From Fasciolopsis buskii (lineage: Eukaryota > Platyhelminthes > Trematoda > Plagiorchiida > Fasciolidae): a stretch of 64,000 nucleotides of DNA. Below are positions 46,711 through 60,400 of this stretch, piece by piece (positions within the stretch are counted from its first letter, which is position 1; each line of letters starts with the position of its first letter). The notes under the pieces are model-generated. The model had not been told where the DNA came from, ran no database searches, and saw only the letters and a list, made by a program, of their open reading frames with translations. Both the position numbers and the translations under genes were made by a program. The DNA is taken from NCBI GenBank assembly GCA_008360955.1, contig LUCM01009038.1, forward strand, positions 12,501 through 76,500, given 5' to 3'.

Positions 46711-49700
46711 TACATTACGAAAGCAAATCACCTCACAACCCCATTGATTTAGTTCTTAATGGGTCTCAGATGACCTTGATGTACCTAGTTTTTTAGCTAT
46801 TCCATCGTATAAAGCAGAGCTGACAGCCTGTCCAATCTTTAGAGCTTCCTCTCACTTGTTTTACTTTTGTTTGTCAAGTCTCCGTTCCTATCAGTGAATT
46901 TCTATTTTGCATCCTAATATTATAATAATAAGTCGCGTTCGTGACTCTGTGCCACTCCTTATTTCAGCCTCAACGGGTTTAGTGGAACCTAGTAGCTATG
47001 CGGTATCCTCCTTGCGCTGCACTCATGCATGGTGCTTGTGATAAGAAAAATTTCCGTACATGATTCGAAATCATCTTGTCGCATTGTAAGTACATGCTTA
47101 AACATTCGCGATCAGGAACTTCCCGGGGTTGTTTGACGGTTTATGACACTCCATCTTCTAGATTCTGCTATATAAAAATTATTTCGAAATCAACATAAGA
47201 GGCCACCTTCGTTGAATTTTGCACATTGAGGTTTATGAGTGAACCGCCATGATTAATTCTTCAGGCTCGCAAACTCTGACGTTTTCGATCTCACTGCCTC
47301 TCATTTTCTTATATGTTTACTGATTGTATCTCTATACCCTTTCATGTTGTCGTCAAATAATGCCCGTGTCTTGTAAAACTTGATTCCATAAATCCCCGCA
47401 GTGGTCTTACGACAATCAGTTGAGTTTATTATTCCCTTTTGAAGAACTAACTACTGTGCTTACCAGCAAGTGCAGTGAATCTGGAACCAAGTATGAATAT
47501 AAATGTATTCTCGACAGTTTCAATCGGTCGTTTGTCACTAACCCACGCGGCTTCAGTCTATTGGCTTCTCTGTAGTTTATATTCCGCCCTGATTAATTAG
47601 ACAAGAATGGCCCATGGTCGGCCGGCCCAACTGTTGTTTATTTGTCATAACCAAACGATATATATAGTGTTGTTCAGGTCACAAATCTTTTCCCGATTAC
47701 CTTGTCTTTCGGGCTAATTGTCACTTCCTTGACCTCTATTACTTGAGGAACCGCCATTCTTCTTTAAACTTTTCAAGGAATTCTGACCCCTGTACTTTGA
47801 CCCAGAGCTAGGGAGACCGGGTGATTACCCAATCTGCTCTCCGATTGGCAGATGATCGTATTTTCGGCCCAAGAGTCCATCACCTGACCCCTGACGGGCC
47901 TGTCCGGCAGTCTTGTATCCCGGACATAAACCGGCCTTCTTGTTGTGGTTCACCCCACCGAATCAAATCAGCCATGCGCCTGTGACACTGGCTGGTAGCC
48001 TCATCGCACACTGCGTACTCATCGAAGAATGCGTGGAATTCGGTGGTATACCATCTCACGCATTGCGAAATGCGATATTTCTGTCATTGGTGAATTAATA
48101 TTAGAAAATCGACGTAGTGACTGAATCTCATTGTGTCCTTTGTGCGTTCCGTTCTTTCTAACAACTTTTCTTCCCTTCTCCAGGTTGTCTTTTACCTGTA
48201 AATTCCCATTTGCCGTTTACATTTTCAGTGTGGTGATCATGAGTCAGCATAAGTCATTTGAATACCAAAGAAATTAGAAAATCAGCATCAATAATCAACT
48301 AAAATTGAGACAAATCTTGAAAAGGATAAATAACTTTCCGCACAATGCTGGGCTTGGAATTCAATGTTCACTCCGAATAGCGAAAGCGTTTTTCCGCTTT
48401 TGAAAAGAAAGATTTTTGCAAACATTGTTTTGCTTGACGAAGCTGCCATAAATAACCTGTGAAAGCATGTTCTGGAGGGATGAGGGAGAATTCACTACAC
48501 TGCGAGAGTGCAGTATATGGTAAAATTACCTATACGTTAACATGGCACGACTGTCATTTGGATTCCTAGGGCAGGACGATAAATCTGTTTTTGTGCAATG
48601 TCGGAAGCAACCAGACGGTGTAAAATAAAATTTTCGTGGGAACTGCGCGGAGAAAAGGGTAAGTACGTTTGTGTTGTCACGACAGCAAGTTTCAAGCATT
48701 GCTTACGCATGGTTCTGACTCGCAGAGCATAGAACATCAACTATAATTGCGCAGAAACGGCCGAATCCAGTCCCTTGTGTTTTCCCAAGACTGCCAGGTC
48801 CGGTGCTAATCGAAAATGATCAGAAAATCGCATGGGTACAAGGATGCTGGCGGACGTTCTTTGACCAAGAAAATAAGAGGCCGATGCTTGGTCCGCCAAT
48901 GTTCGGAAATGCTGTTTGTGACCAATACGAATTTGCCGGTTTTAGTTTCCTTTTCAACAAATTACGTCGATTTTGTGCTGATTGTGTGCAGATTTTGAAG
49001 TGTGCATATTTGGGGGAAATTCCTCTATTCTGATCATTTCCTTGAACTAGGTGCTTAGATGGAACTGCGTAAGTTTTCGAATAGATTTTGCATCTTATCC
49101 AGTTGTTACAATTTGATTAAGAGTTTTATTTAAGTGCTTTGTGCACAGCTTTGTTCCCTCTCGTGAACAAATATATGAAAATGAGGACTCCGAACTTACT
49201 AGACGTGCTATGGTAGGCTGAAAATACCATTCGCTACGTGTTTGGATTTTATTCGAATGAACCGGAAATTACTCTGACCATCGTGTATCGATCAGTGTTA
49301 TTAAATATTTGCACTTTCGATGGTTTGCAACTGTTGCGTTTCGATGCAATTTATGGCAAAATGTGCCATTTTACAGACCGATGATTCACCAAATAATCAC
49401 GATTTTGGGTAATCGAAATCCGCCTATTTCTCCCGTCTTTTATTCGAATTTTGCCTGCTTACATTTTACTATCATCAAGCATAAACTGTGCGATCACTGA
49501 CTTCTCGATGTTTGTAGCATTTCCAAGAAAATACATTGCAATTAATCTTTGTTACGTATTCTTGCTCATCAAAATGGCTAGTTTTATCGATACAACCGAT
49601 CAGCCGTGTATATCACGAATACACATTGGCGTTATGCGAATTTCTTTGATTTCAGCCAAGGAGACTCAGTCAGCAAAATAACTGTTGAGTTATTCTTTTT

Positions 49701-50879
49701 TCCCTTCTTGTTGGGATTAATAAGTGTATGAGAAAAATAACTCCGTTCATAACATTCCTAATTGCTTTTCAACACACCTCGGATTGTAGCAGGGTAGTAT
49801 TTGGGATTTGAAGCCACACTGTTGTTGATTGTTGACCTGGTTAGGCGGTCCTGGTTGAAAACAGACGCATTTCTTTCGTATACTGATGTACTACTTAACC
49901 ACTGCACGTTTCTTCCACCTTGTATTTTACTTTGCTAGTATTCTAAATCGGAAGCCGACGACAAAGCCTACAAATCGCATCTTTTTTAAAAGCACGTGAT
50001 AAAGCTCTTGTCGGAACATTTCAGCACTATTATCTAAAGACTACTGTTAGCAAATCTTGAACTTACAAACACACCCTTTAGCTTCCATTACAAATTGTAA
50101 TGGTCCTGACTAACTCATTCAAAACCGCATCAATCCTTTGATGATGATAATGATGGAGAAAGTAACGTTTGATCAGCAAGGCCAAGGTGGTTATATGTGT
50201 CCATTCGGAATGAAATCAGCTTGGTCTTTTTAATCCAGGTTTATGGATTTGCCCATATGATTGTGCTAAAAGTTGACTCGACACCAAAACTACATTCAAT
50301 ATTTGCTAGTAATTTATACTACAGTGAGTTCTTCAGTCAACTGGAAAACTGTTTTGATTGAGTGTCTGCGTTTGTCTAGAGATGCAAGATCATCGCATCT
50401 TGATCAATAATACCAAAATGCTAAGAAAAAGTACATCATTTCGTTTAGGATGCATTTGAAAATGCTTCACAGTTTAACTTCTGTTGTCTGGGCCAATTAT
50501 TATATGGTTATTGGTGAAAATGACAGTAGGTGGATGGACTGTTAATAGCAAATGGTTTTTTCTAGGAAAAGCTAGTATTGAAAAATTTACTTACTTTACT
50601 TTAGATTCTTAAGAAAGTGGGGCATGGTTTTTACGTCAACCACCGCTAGGAGGAAACGTCAATGTGTCGTAAAACTGAGACAAACAAAACGCCAATGCCA
50701 ATACCACCGAGGAAATTTCACATGGTAAATAGCTAGTTATTGGTAAACATATTTTGTTTCTTATTCACCGCTAATTAATTCCGCCCAAACTAGACACAAT
50801 TATCCCCGATAGTAGTATATGAGGCAACAGTTTCTTCAATTTTTCAATTTCTAATGCAATCCAGAGATTAGCTTTGATT
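46711..50879. other. No gene recognised
   Basis: A GC-richer segment at about 47800-48060 contains a short frame (47913-48095) of unknown meaning. Frames at 48803-49033, 49309-49500 and 49451-49681 match nothing I recognise; no repeat family is visible. Confidence 0.4.
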
Positions 50880-51043
50880 CTCGAGCGAGATTTACCTTTG
50901 GATATTGGTATCCGTGAATTAAGACCATCGGAGACAGCATTTCAAAGATTCAGTGACATGGCGGCATCCGATCATGAAAATACGCACACAATTCTGGTCA
51001 ATTTCGACGGGGAAAAACAAGCCTCAAATCTGCCTCGGTAATT
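50880..51043 (+). mobile_element. Possible Ty3/Gypsy RT fragment
   Basis: The plus frame reads GIRELRPSETAFQRFSDM, then HTILVNFDGEK. In Ty3/Gypsy RTs the motif FGLxNAPxTFQRxMD is followed after 10-15 residues by vYxDDixv. The first motif fits well (LRPSETAFQRFSDM), and a hydrophobic-FDG stretch stands at the correct distance for YxDD with the second aspartate lost. The frame then ends. No LTRs, RNase H or integrase were recognised nearby. Confidence 0.35.
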
Positions 51044-53214
51044 GTGACTGGCATGGAGACGGCGAACTTTTCATCATTTATGTAACTGTTGGCGTCAATA
51101 TAATCTCGTTTGGTGACGAACGTTTCTGAAGTCACAAAAACGGTCAGTAATCAAGAACTGAAAACAATGAAATTAAACAAAGGCAAAACCCAGTCACATT
51201 TGATTTCGTTGAGAATATTAAATTACTTTCGAAAAGTGTATAACAACTGAGGAGCCAAATTGAGGAACCAGCGGAAACTGATTGTTCTTGAAGTCGTGTA
51301 TGCAAATGTTAGTTTAATGATTACACTTGAAAAACCCTTAAAAAATTCTGAGAGACTTCCGAAGCTAGACGGGACTTGTGCACTGATTTGCATGGTACTT
51401 TATTATAATTTATCCTGAACGTGATTACGTGGAAGTGTGCGATGAAGGCTGTAGAAGATTCAGTTAATTTTGCTCTGACTTCTGGCATTATTCAGAAAAA
51501 TTTTTCTGACAAGCTAAGTTGTCCGGCCACTACAAAAGGTAACAACCTAAAGTTACTGAGCTTTGAAAACAACCTATTAATCATGTAACCGGACTGTTTC
51601 GTAATTGCCAACACACTAAAGAAAGAATTTCTGTTCAGAATATGCCTTAAGCATGGAGCTTTCCCCGTTGGTGGATAACGTAGGTACGTGAATACAAAAT
51701 GTGTTTGATTTTCTTTTACGATTTCTTTGAAGAATATTCTGGTTGCTTTCTTTTCTTATCGTTGGGGACATTTCTGATCGCGAGTTTTTGCAATAAATTT
51801 GTTCCCGTTCCACAGTTACAGCAATTCAAATAATACAGCCGGAATGTAGTTCATCCCCTCTTCATTCAAAACCAGTGCTATCGTTATCTTCGCCTCAACA
51901 ACCTCTTAGTAATACACTATTCTGTTATACTCACTTATTGTGCCTAACCAAATTAACACTGATAATGCTGACATGAAAATTTCCAATGTATTTTGATGCC
52001 TACGACGATTTTCTTACGGAATCCGTTAGCCCAATTTACTCCTTTTGAAACGTGACAACATTTATTGATTGGGTTCAGTGCAGATCATGCAGGCAGGGTG
52101 ATAAAACAATTTTCACTGTAAAATCTTCAGATGAAGTTCGTTGGAAGTCAGAGTGAGATGGATATTGTATTTTTGGTTTCCGAAGGATGTACTGGAACTA
52201 ACTTAACTTGCACGCGGCGTGCCTGACACGTCAAACGGTATCGCTGCTAACGGACTCCTGGTCTGATTTTTGTTTGTACCGATATCACATCAGACTTTTA
52301 GTCCATCAACGTTGTCCTCCATTTTCATGTCAAGCTTCTTACGTGCGAGCTAAGCCAGTTACGGCGCTTTTTTTTACAATTAATTTTATGATTTCCCAAT
52401 GACACTTTTCATTTCTTTACCCAGTCAATTCTGCGTCACGGGAGCAGTTTAGACTACAAAAGTGCAATTCACCAATTCCAGGAAATGACCGACATAAATC
52501 ACCGATAGTTAGTTTACTTTTGCCAAAACAAATCAGACGGAATAACAGCTCGTTGAAGAGTTGCTGCATTGTGCACCAGCGATCGATTCAGTTCAGTCTG
52601 CACGAGCCTGCTGCGATGTCAATACATTCATGACCCGGTTGTTCGCACTGAATGCTGTTGGCAAGAAGTCAGGCCGCCTTACTACCAAAAATCCCTGATT
52701 TGCGAAGAAGGACAGTTCAAATGTCAGAATCAGGAACAAACAAGGAATCAGAGAAATTGCCAAGCAGATTTCTCGGATTCTTCCTAGGATTGACAATGTG
52801 ATGAGCCGGCGAGAAGTGAGTGTTAAATGAAATTACCATGAGAGTCAACAAGTGGTACTCATTGCAGGAATAAGTTTACTCTAAATCTGGTACCCTGCAG
52901 ATTGAATGCTTGTACAAAATAGCTAGCATATGGTCCAGTCGGTTTCCTCGGACACATTGCTTGCCAGTTTTCAGTGTTATTCGTCAAGTCCTCTGTTTGC
53001 TCTGACTTAACACCCGCAATTGAAACAAAGGACGAAGGAAAATAACCCGTTAATCCGTCACTTTGCATAACCACATTGAATTCATGCTACCCTGTAGCAA
53101 GTATTGTCAGTTCAGGTAAAAAACATTAGAGCAACGGAGCGACAAATTTTGTCCAGATCACTAGATTTACTCAATTTGGGATGGGATGAACATTGCTAGC
53201 ATCTTTCCAGTGGC
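51044..53214. other. No gene recognised
   Basis: Short frames at 51616-51813 (minus), 52208-52402 and 52569-52787 carry no motif I recognise. Confidence 0.4.
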
Positions 53215-53605
53215 AAATACCATAGAAACAAAAACCATTATTGAAAAGGAACTTACATTGGAATTTTTGATGAAGAACCATCAGGAGAGCAATTCACAGT
53301 TAATTCAGTCCTTCTGAAAACCCTGAATGCTCCTTTCCTGGAAATGGATTTTAATTTGTCGCAGTTATCTGAATTTCGTGAATGCGAAGAGTCATTTTGT
53401 GTATGTTTAAAGCACGGAATATGCGTTTTACGTCCACAGCTGGGCTAGTTGATTTTATTTCCTTTCCTCGTGGAAGTCGAAGTACTTTACATGTGGTTCT
53501 GACTTTAGCTTTGGGGAAACCATCCAACCATCGCGAAGAAAGTGCCGTTCACTGGAAGATACCGGGTGAAAACAAGATTACTTTTACGTGTGGGGAGTTT
53601 TAGTA
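53215..53605 (+). mobile_element. LINE endonuclease fragment
   Basis: A plus frame near 53330-53390 reads NAPFLEMDFNLSQL, where the catalytic GDFNlp motif would be with the glycine changed to Met. A frame change leads to AGLVDFISFPRGSRSTLHVV and LT, matching GLxdxvxxPTRgxxxLDxvLT, the block that follows GDFN in LINE endonucleases. The helix before GDFN (LTLEFLMKNHQESNSQLIQS) also fits. No SDH or RT part is seen after 53605. The family is uncertain. Confidence 0.42.
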
Positions 53606-54389
53606 TATTTATCATTAGGGAGATGCGATCTTTGAAAAACAAAATCGTTCTTGTCTGATAAAGTACTTATCACTATTTTGACTTGGTCAAATTGTCTGAA
53701 AGAGGGAAGAGATAGGAAATTCTGACAGTGACCGCTGACTGAAGCTGACACTTGTAACTTGAGGTCCAATAAAGTCACTTCTGGCGGGAGAGGTAGAGCG
53801 ATCAGTTAAATGGAACGCTGTAAAACATACGGACGCGACATGTGATGATATTTGAGCTGGCATCAAACAGCAGAAATAGGAAGGACTAAAAAGAATCATA
53901 CTAAATAGAAAAAGTGGGTGGGCTCCATTACCTCTCATTGTAGTGGCTGAACAGTTGAGAATGAGACTGGAAACCATATAAGGCTGCTCGGCTGAGTTAA
54001 GCGGAGTACAACTCGTCATTTTTTTATACCACCATTCCCCTTCACGGATTTATCGCCTTTTTGCTGGTTAACTGGAGACCGATTTCAGAATCTGTCTGAA
54101 TCTGTTTATCTTTAGTCGTGTAGCTTCCATGCGCTCGAAGACGTTTTCCTCCAATTTGTATGAGCAGCTTTTGGTTATATATAAGATACTTCGAGAAGCC
54201 AGTGATTATGTGAACAGTGAGTAATTTATCTGTTAGACTAGTCTTCTTTTGCCCATCCCTCTATCCCAAAATTTCGACCGCAACTTGGCATTCTTTAGTT
54301 TGGTGCTAATGCAAACAGATGGAATCTAGTCTCATTTGAAATTCCGAGCTAGCTTCCAATATGTTGAACGGGTGTTCAAGGCCAAGTAA
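53606..54389. other. No confident gene
   Basis: A 110-codon minus frame at 53687-54019 has no motif I recognise. Confidence 0.4.
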
Positions 54390-54525
54390 CGTAAGGAGTG
54401 CATCAAAAATTGACGCCCCGTGTATTGGTTTTAATTGTGAATGATATAGTGTTAATAACACAGCGTTTTTGGCAGATGTAATGCGTCGACGTTTCGACTA
54501 CTGTGGGTAGTCTTTCTCACCACGC
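54390..54525 (-). repeat. Hairpin-GAAACGT repeat with leader, copy B (Penelope-end-like)
   Basis: The leader at 54391-54437 matches copy A (41546-41592) in the same orientation: GTAAGGAGTGCATCAAAAA and then a diverged stretch. The hairpin block at 54436-54522 is related to the block of copy A but lies in reverse complement. On the minus strand it reads TGAGAAA, then GACTA, a 7-base loop, TAGTC, then GAAACGT. The first stem is perfect here too, with a changed loop, while the second stem is weaker. One of the two copies must have had its block inverted, or the element naturally carries the block at both ends in opposite orientation. Confidence 0.5.
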
Positions 54526-55460
54526 TAGTTGACCCCACCAGCACGGCGACGCATGACGTGAAGGACAACGATTCCCTCACCCGACCCACAGTTCAAAGTA
54601 CGGACATTCACAAACACACGCAGAAAACTAAACATTAGTTGGCATGTGAACGTTTTCTCCGTCATTTGATTGCAGTCGAAACGTTGGTGTTCGAGGCTTT
54701 CATTTTTGACTTCATTGTATGCATGAAAATTCATGCACATTAATGGCTTATGCTCTGGAACAATTTTTGGTAATCTTTAAGCCCATGCGGCTTCAAATTA
54801 TTTAAGGTTATACAAAATCACTGAGGACGAAACATTTTTGCCGGGTAGGATTTACATTTTCACATCAAATCCCGGTTGTATTTCCACGATATTTCATTTT
54901 CTTTTGTACCAATCAATTGTCTTGTGCTTACAATCAAATAAAATTCGTGGCATGAATTTCAGATGCTGATAAACTCACTTCTTTACTGCGCACGCATTGG
55001 AAAGGTCAGTTGGATTGACGGAAACGGAAACACATTTTAGCCTGCACCGCAACCCTAAGTCAAGATGATAAAATTTCTTCGTCGACAGGAATTTTCATTC
55101 AACAACTTACCCCAACTTCTATCAAATTTGCCAGCTAAAGAGTACTCGATTTATTGCCAATTTTCTTTGAATGAACGAACAAATGAATTCTGGTTTCGGA
55201 TTTCATACCTTCAAGACAATTGGACCCAAATTTCCTGCCCGCAGTTGAAAATATTCGCCAAGGTGAAATAGGATTGCTCGTGGACTGAACACTGTGGTGC
55301 GCATTATGAGAATGATTGTCAACTGCCTTTTTGTTTTCTTGCACCTATTCATCTATTCGCGGCTGCAGTTAGCACATGCTCTACTGTCATCGAATCAGAA
55401 TTTATTTTTTGGGGGTTTAAACGCATTTTCACTGCATGTAGTCAGATATCTATCCCCCTT
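54526..55460. other. No gene recognised
   Basis: Nothing beyond short frames was seen. Confidence 0.4.
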
Positions 55461-55463
55461 CTG

Positions 55464-55505
<42 letters not shown>
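55461..55505. repeat. Compound (CT)n(TA)n microsatellite
   Basis: About eleven CT units are followed directly by about eleven TA units. Confidence 0.92.
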
Positions 55506-56578
55506 CCAGGTGCCACTAGTGTTAATCATTTCAAACTGTCATCATCGGAATAGTTGTTCCATTCATCATGAAGCTATTGGCTGATGAACAACCTCCACTG
55601 GATGCTGTTATACTGATTCAACTTTTCAATTTCCCATGACGGTTTATGGACATGGTCACCGGGTGGTCAATGAATCGATCACGCTGATTTATATATCACC
55701 ATAATGCCCGAATATTTTACAAAATGCGTTGCTATTCATTTATTTTTGTTTGGATCCATCAAGCTCCCAGCATGACTGTGTCGATTTCACCGTAGGAATG
55801 CATATGAAACAAAAAACGCCCATCGAGCAAATTAGTCCCTCCGCGGGTGATCCGTTGCTTGGGCCGACAAATGCTGCGCACGGAGGTTCCAGCGCATAAT
55901 TTTGGTGGATTAGGTGGATGCTAATGCGCAGTTTATTCCTAATACTCCAAAAGTTACTAATGAAACACCATTTGAAATTTGCACAGAGATATGATGAAAC
56001 AAGCGATGCCAGTTTTCTGCGGTTCCGCTGGTGTGTCAAAATCACCGTGTATTTTCCATGAAGAAAATTTGAGCTAGTAGGGTTATCATCTTCGTTCCTA
56101 TGTTGACCATCCTACAACTGCTTACTTCAGAGGGTTGGTGCTGTCGCTGAAATAAACGATGTTGGTTGAAAACACAAAAAAACAACTTATAATGGTACGT
56201 TTACATTGTGATTTTTGTTGGACTAGGGCGAACGGGGATAATTAAATACTAGCGAAATAAATCTATCACGAAATAGGCTGCGAGGTCAAAGTCAGCATTC
56301 CTCGGACCGAACTAGTTTTATCGCTGTTGAAGTTGCTTTCCTTTGTTGAACGATCAACCGGGCTAAGGCTATCATGACTGACCAACTAGTTCGAAAAGCT
56401 CGCAATCCACAATGAGTGTTCCACTGGCGGGTTGTCTAAGGTTAAAAATTGTCGCATTTCCGTCAAACAAGAGACGGACCACGGATAGTTAAAAGGAGTT
56501 TGATGAGAATTGTTCATCTTTCTTTGACTCACAACGCGGAATTGACATGGCCTTCGGCCACAGCCAAAAGTTCAGATT
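55506..56578. other. No gene recognised
   Basis: The minus frame at 55740-56045 (101 codons) has no motif I recognise. Confidence 0.4.
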
Positions 56579-56604
56579 TATATATACTGAATATATATAT
56601 ATTG
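56579..56604. repeat. (TA)n simple repeat
   Basis: Two short TA runs separated by CTGA. Confidence 0.8.
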
Positions 56605-57005
56605 TTATAATTTGATCAGATTGACGCAGATCTTAACCGAGGAACAGTATTTGTTAACAATGCCTATAAGTGTAGTCTTACCTTCACAGAATGAAATATC
56701 GGTAATACAAGATTGACCTAATTTGGGATTGTTTATTTGTGCCATAACCTTCTGCACACCGCATATTGAGAGATTGAATGATTTGGCTTCCATGAGGATC
56801 AGGCTACTTGTAAGTAAACAAACTAATGTCGTAAAATTTGTTCCTATGAAGGCTTATCTTTCCAGTAGACTAAAAACCAAGTCATTTCAAGGGTATATAA
56901 CTTTAATGTTCGGGATACACGAAATTAAGCAGGCGCCTATGCTTAGGAAAATCATGCCATCAACACAGTACCATCAGAAAAAATAGATCTTGAGCAACAC
57001 TTGAA

Positions 57006-57491
57006 ATGGACAGGCAGACCGGAACAGACAAACAAACTCATTTTTTTGCTTACCGTCTACATTCTAGTTTTTTGTGTATTTTCTGTTTATTTAACTTAAA
57101 GCCAAAATCAGTAGATCATAAGAAATTTGTGCCACTGAATTCTATTCAAAGCCAAGTCTATGAACCTCTTCGACCGTCAGCAGTCCCCAACTCTTGGGTC
57201 CTAGCCGGAAAAGCTGGAAGAATTGATCGATCCCGAAGTGAATGCCAGCCCCTTCATACCTCCAAACCAATTTCCAGCCTGACCGCCACATGTCTTATTG
57301 TAGTTCTGATCAGCAAAAGCAGATCAAGGCTGAGAAGATGTGCGATTCGCGAGCATCAGAATGGACAGCATTCCTCAAATAAGTCCATTGCACTTGCAGT
57401 AGACAGCCAAACTTTCGATAACTTTTACTTGAATATGCATGGCCTCTGTGCTTGTTTGAAATCAACCGCTGCAAACTTTAATAATGAGTAA
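57006..57491 (+). other. Longest unexplained open frame (161 codons)
   Basis: This frame has no recognised domain, no signal peptide worth calling and no membrane segment beyond a short hydrophobic run near residues 20-35. Pyrimidine-rich sequence ending in AACTTAAAG (near 57100) could be a splice acceptor inside it, in which case the later part (from KPKSVDHKKFVPLN on) would be the exon. Its length slightly exceeds what chance gives at this base composition, and no retroelement shadow explains it. Confidence 0.15.
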
Positions 57492-60400
57492 CATCAAATT
57501 CCGGTCCAAGCAAACATCGCCGCGACCAGAAAATTTTTACTTGAGGGTAATGTTTTCACTATTGCTGTATTTTCATGAATTGCGTCGACTTGGTTGTTTG
57601 AAACTGTTTTACTTCATCCATTACGGTATATTCTTTTCATCGAGAACATTTGGCGTCCCTGGACAGGCGTAGATCCTTGATGCTTTTCCAACAGAAAGTG
57701 TATTTTTTTGGCCAGGACAAAAGTGTTATTCATATGCAATGCATTTTTAAACAAATAAAGATGTAATAAGAATAAAACGTCTTGAATTCGTCTTTTCACG
57801 CCAAAGCTATTACATTTCAACCAGTTCATTGTGAAGGGAACGAGTTTAATCCATATTTTGTTTTTGCAAATTAAAGCGTTACTTGGAAGCTTTACGTATA
57901 TCAAAGGCTAGGAAACCGGATAAATTATCGCATGAAATTCTTAAATGTCCGAATTCACCTCTTCACACGAATAGAACTGAATTTTTGAAGCCGTGTCACT
58001 GAATCCTTACTGAATGCATGTGATCGAATATTGTTTGCGCAAAGCCAAAGCCACTGTTGGTCAGCGTTGCCAGTTCAATAAGTTAAAGGAGGTGAAACAA
58101 ACGGCCTTTGCTTGCGTCGAAAAGCCCTGAAATTCAGGATCAGACGACAGGTTCGCTTAATCGGCTGCGGCCGCTTAAGTGTATTCACCGAATGACCAGT
58201 AATGAATGAAAAAAAGGATACAGAAAGTGAGTCATTTTCGGAAGGATGTAATAATAATTCTTGGGGATTTGTGCTACGGGGACGAGGATATGGACTAGGT
58301 TGAGTAGCAGGTGGAGACAAGAAAGGATGGCAAAAATGAAGTCAGATACATAGTACTACGAACGTTTGCCAAGGATCCCATAATAAAGACTTTGATAAAT
58401 CATTCACTCCAGTTAACCCTAACTTGTTGGCCATCCTTGGCAGTCTGGTCAGTTCGGATGTAAACTCGAGTTGAATAATCAGTTCACTTGTTCATCAACT
58501 TATGGATAAATGCAGACGTTTTTCACTGACACATCTTTAACGCTTTCCATGGTTCGGTTACACCGTGTTCGAGGTTTCTATGCTTTATTTTAAGAGAAAT
58601 GCAGTCTCTGATTAGGATTTTTGAAGGACAGTATCCTTGGTCATCGAGCATAAGTCATGTTTCGAGATGCATGTTCAAGCACGTCGAAATGACAAATCCT
58701 ATTTCCAGCCGTTATTCGGGTGCACTGTGCATGCATCACATGTCACAAGGAGAACACATATTTGGAGAGTCTGTTCAAAAGTGAATCCCATTCAAATTGC
58801 TGTCAACTCAAGGGACTGTGGATCTGCTCTGCCTCTACTGAAAATGAAAATGACAATGTAGATTTGTCCTTCACTAGGTGAATGAATTGAAGATCTAATG
58901 CGCTGAATTTTTCGGGTGATTTTATTTGCACTTCAGCGGTGAGCTCTCCGACTTCAAAAGAAGCATGCCATCAAACTATTTCTAAGGGCGTGGTCGTTGA
59001 TGGATGTTCCTGAATACTTGCGGCGGCAGCCTTTGGTGTTTATCTCCAAATGCCGTCCCAGTTTACTTGGCCGCACCTTGTTTTCACTATTTGTTCATCA
59101 GTATATGCATAAAGTTGGCGTTAAATTAGTCAGGTCAATTAAATATGTTTTCGGTTTTGTATAAAAGTAGTAATACGTTCACCCTCTCATCACCCGAATT
59201 TTTGGCGGACGATTCAAATTGTACCTATTTTTACTACTCACAAGTAGACGAGGCAATTCACCATTTGCTGTCTGAGAAGCGAAGGCACATTTTGGCTAGA
59301 ACATTAATCAGAAGATTCGAAAATATCACAAAATATCCCTGCCTCTCAAAAGTTTTATACACTAGGGGTATGTTGGATTGACAAAAATACCCCAAGCAAG
59401 GTCTTCTTTTTCTATTTCAAACATTTCGAACGTCGCAACGCCTCCTCTTCGAAAAATCCTTTAACAGATAGTCATCAGACTACCTGTGAAGACAGTTTTG
59501 TACTCAGCAATTTTTCTGTTGGTGTGTTGCACTTTGTTTTGACAGAAAAGAAACACTCCGTTCTCAACATGAGTCACCCATTGTAGTCTAACAGATAAAC
59601 TGCTTTCTAGCTGCTTGTTTATTTTTTTACTCCCCATCGACCTGAGCGGAAAAAAATGAAGAAGTTCGCCTATGGATAGTACTATGAATTTCCAGCTAGT
59701 GTGAATTGGCTTTGCTGGCTGCTAGTAGCCTAATGTTTTTACTCAAAATACCTTCACTTGTCTGGTTTAACAGTTATCTATAGATTTCAGGCATGCAACC
59801 AGACAGCATCAAGAGGGGACCAGCTACTTTGTTCAAAGAATTCTTTTGTTCCACTCCATTCTTTTTAGGGTCTTTTGGTGTATTCGTTTAGCCTTACGAA
59901 CACGTTGTGATTTACTCATCAAAATGATTTATTTCTAGTAGCTAGTTAATCACACCAGACCCACGTAACTTCCGTTGTTTCACGCTTAAAGTCCTTCGAA
60001 CCAGTGAGTAGATGATAAGGTTTCACAAAAAATCGATCGTAGCTGAGTGGATGTGATTTTCATGAGGATTCGAAGCTAGTGAACATAAGAACAACTAGAT
60101 TCGTCACAAGTTATCGAAGGCCTCCTTGTAACTTTTAAGTTCTGTAAGAATCCTCGAAATACCAGGATAGATCATTTTAAGAAATGCAAAAGAGATTGTT
60201 CGTCCTATAGTATTGTTTCTCAGTGCACTCTGTGGGACTCGTCAGAAATTCAAAACAAGCGAAAGACCTAAATGATTTTCGTGAATCCAAAAGTTACATT
60301 GCATTCTGTACGGAGTTGGTGCTGACCTTTACTCGGAATCCGTTCGTCAACAGTGGGGTTGTGATCTTGGAATTTGCTAAACGGTAATGGGCCACTCAGA

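Noticed and set aside
58637..58861. Cys/His-containing frame that briefly looked like a C2H2 zinc finger
   Set aside because: The spacing of Cys and His does not fit C2H2 or another finger.
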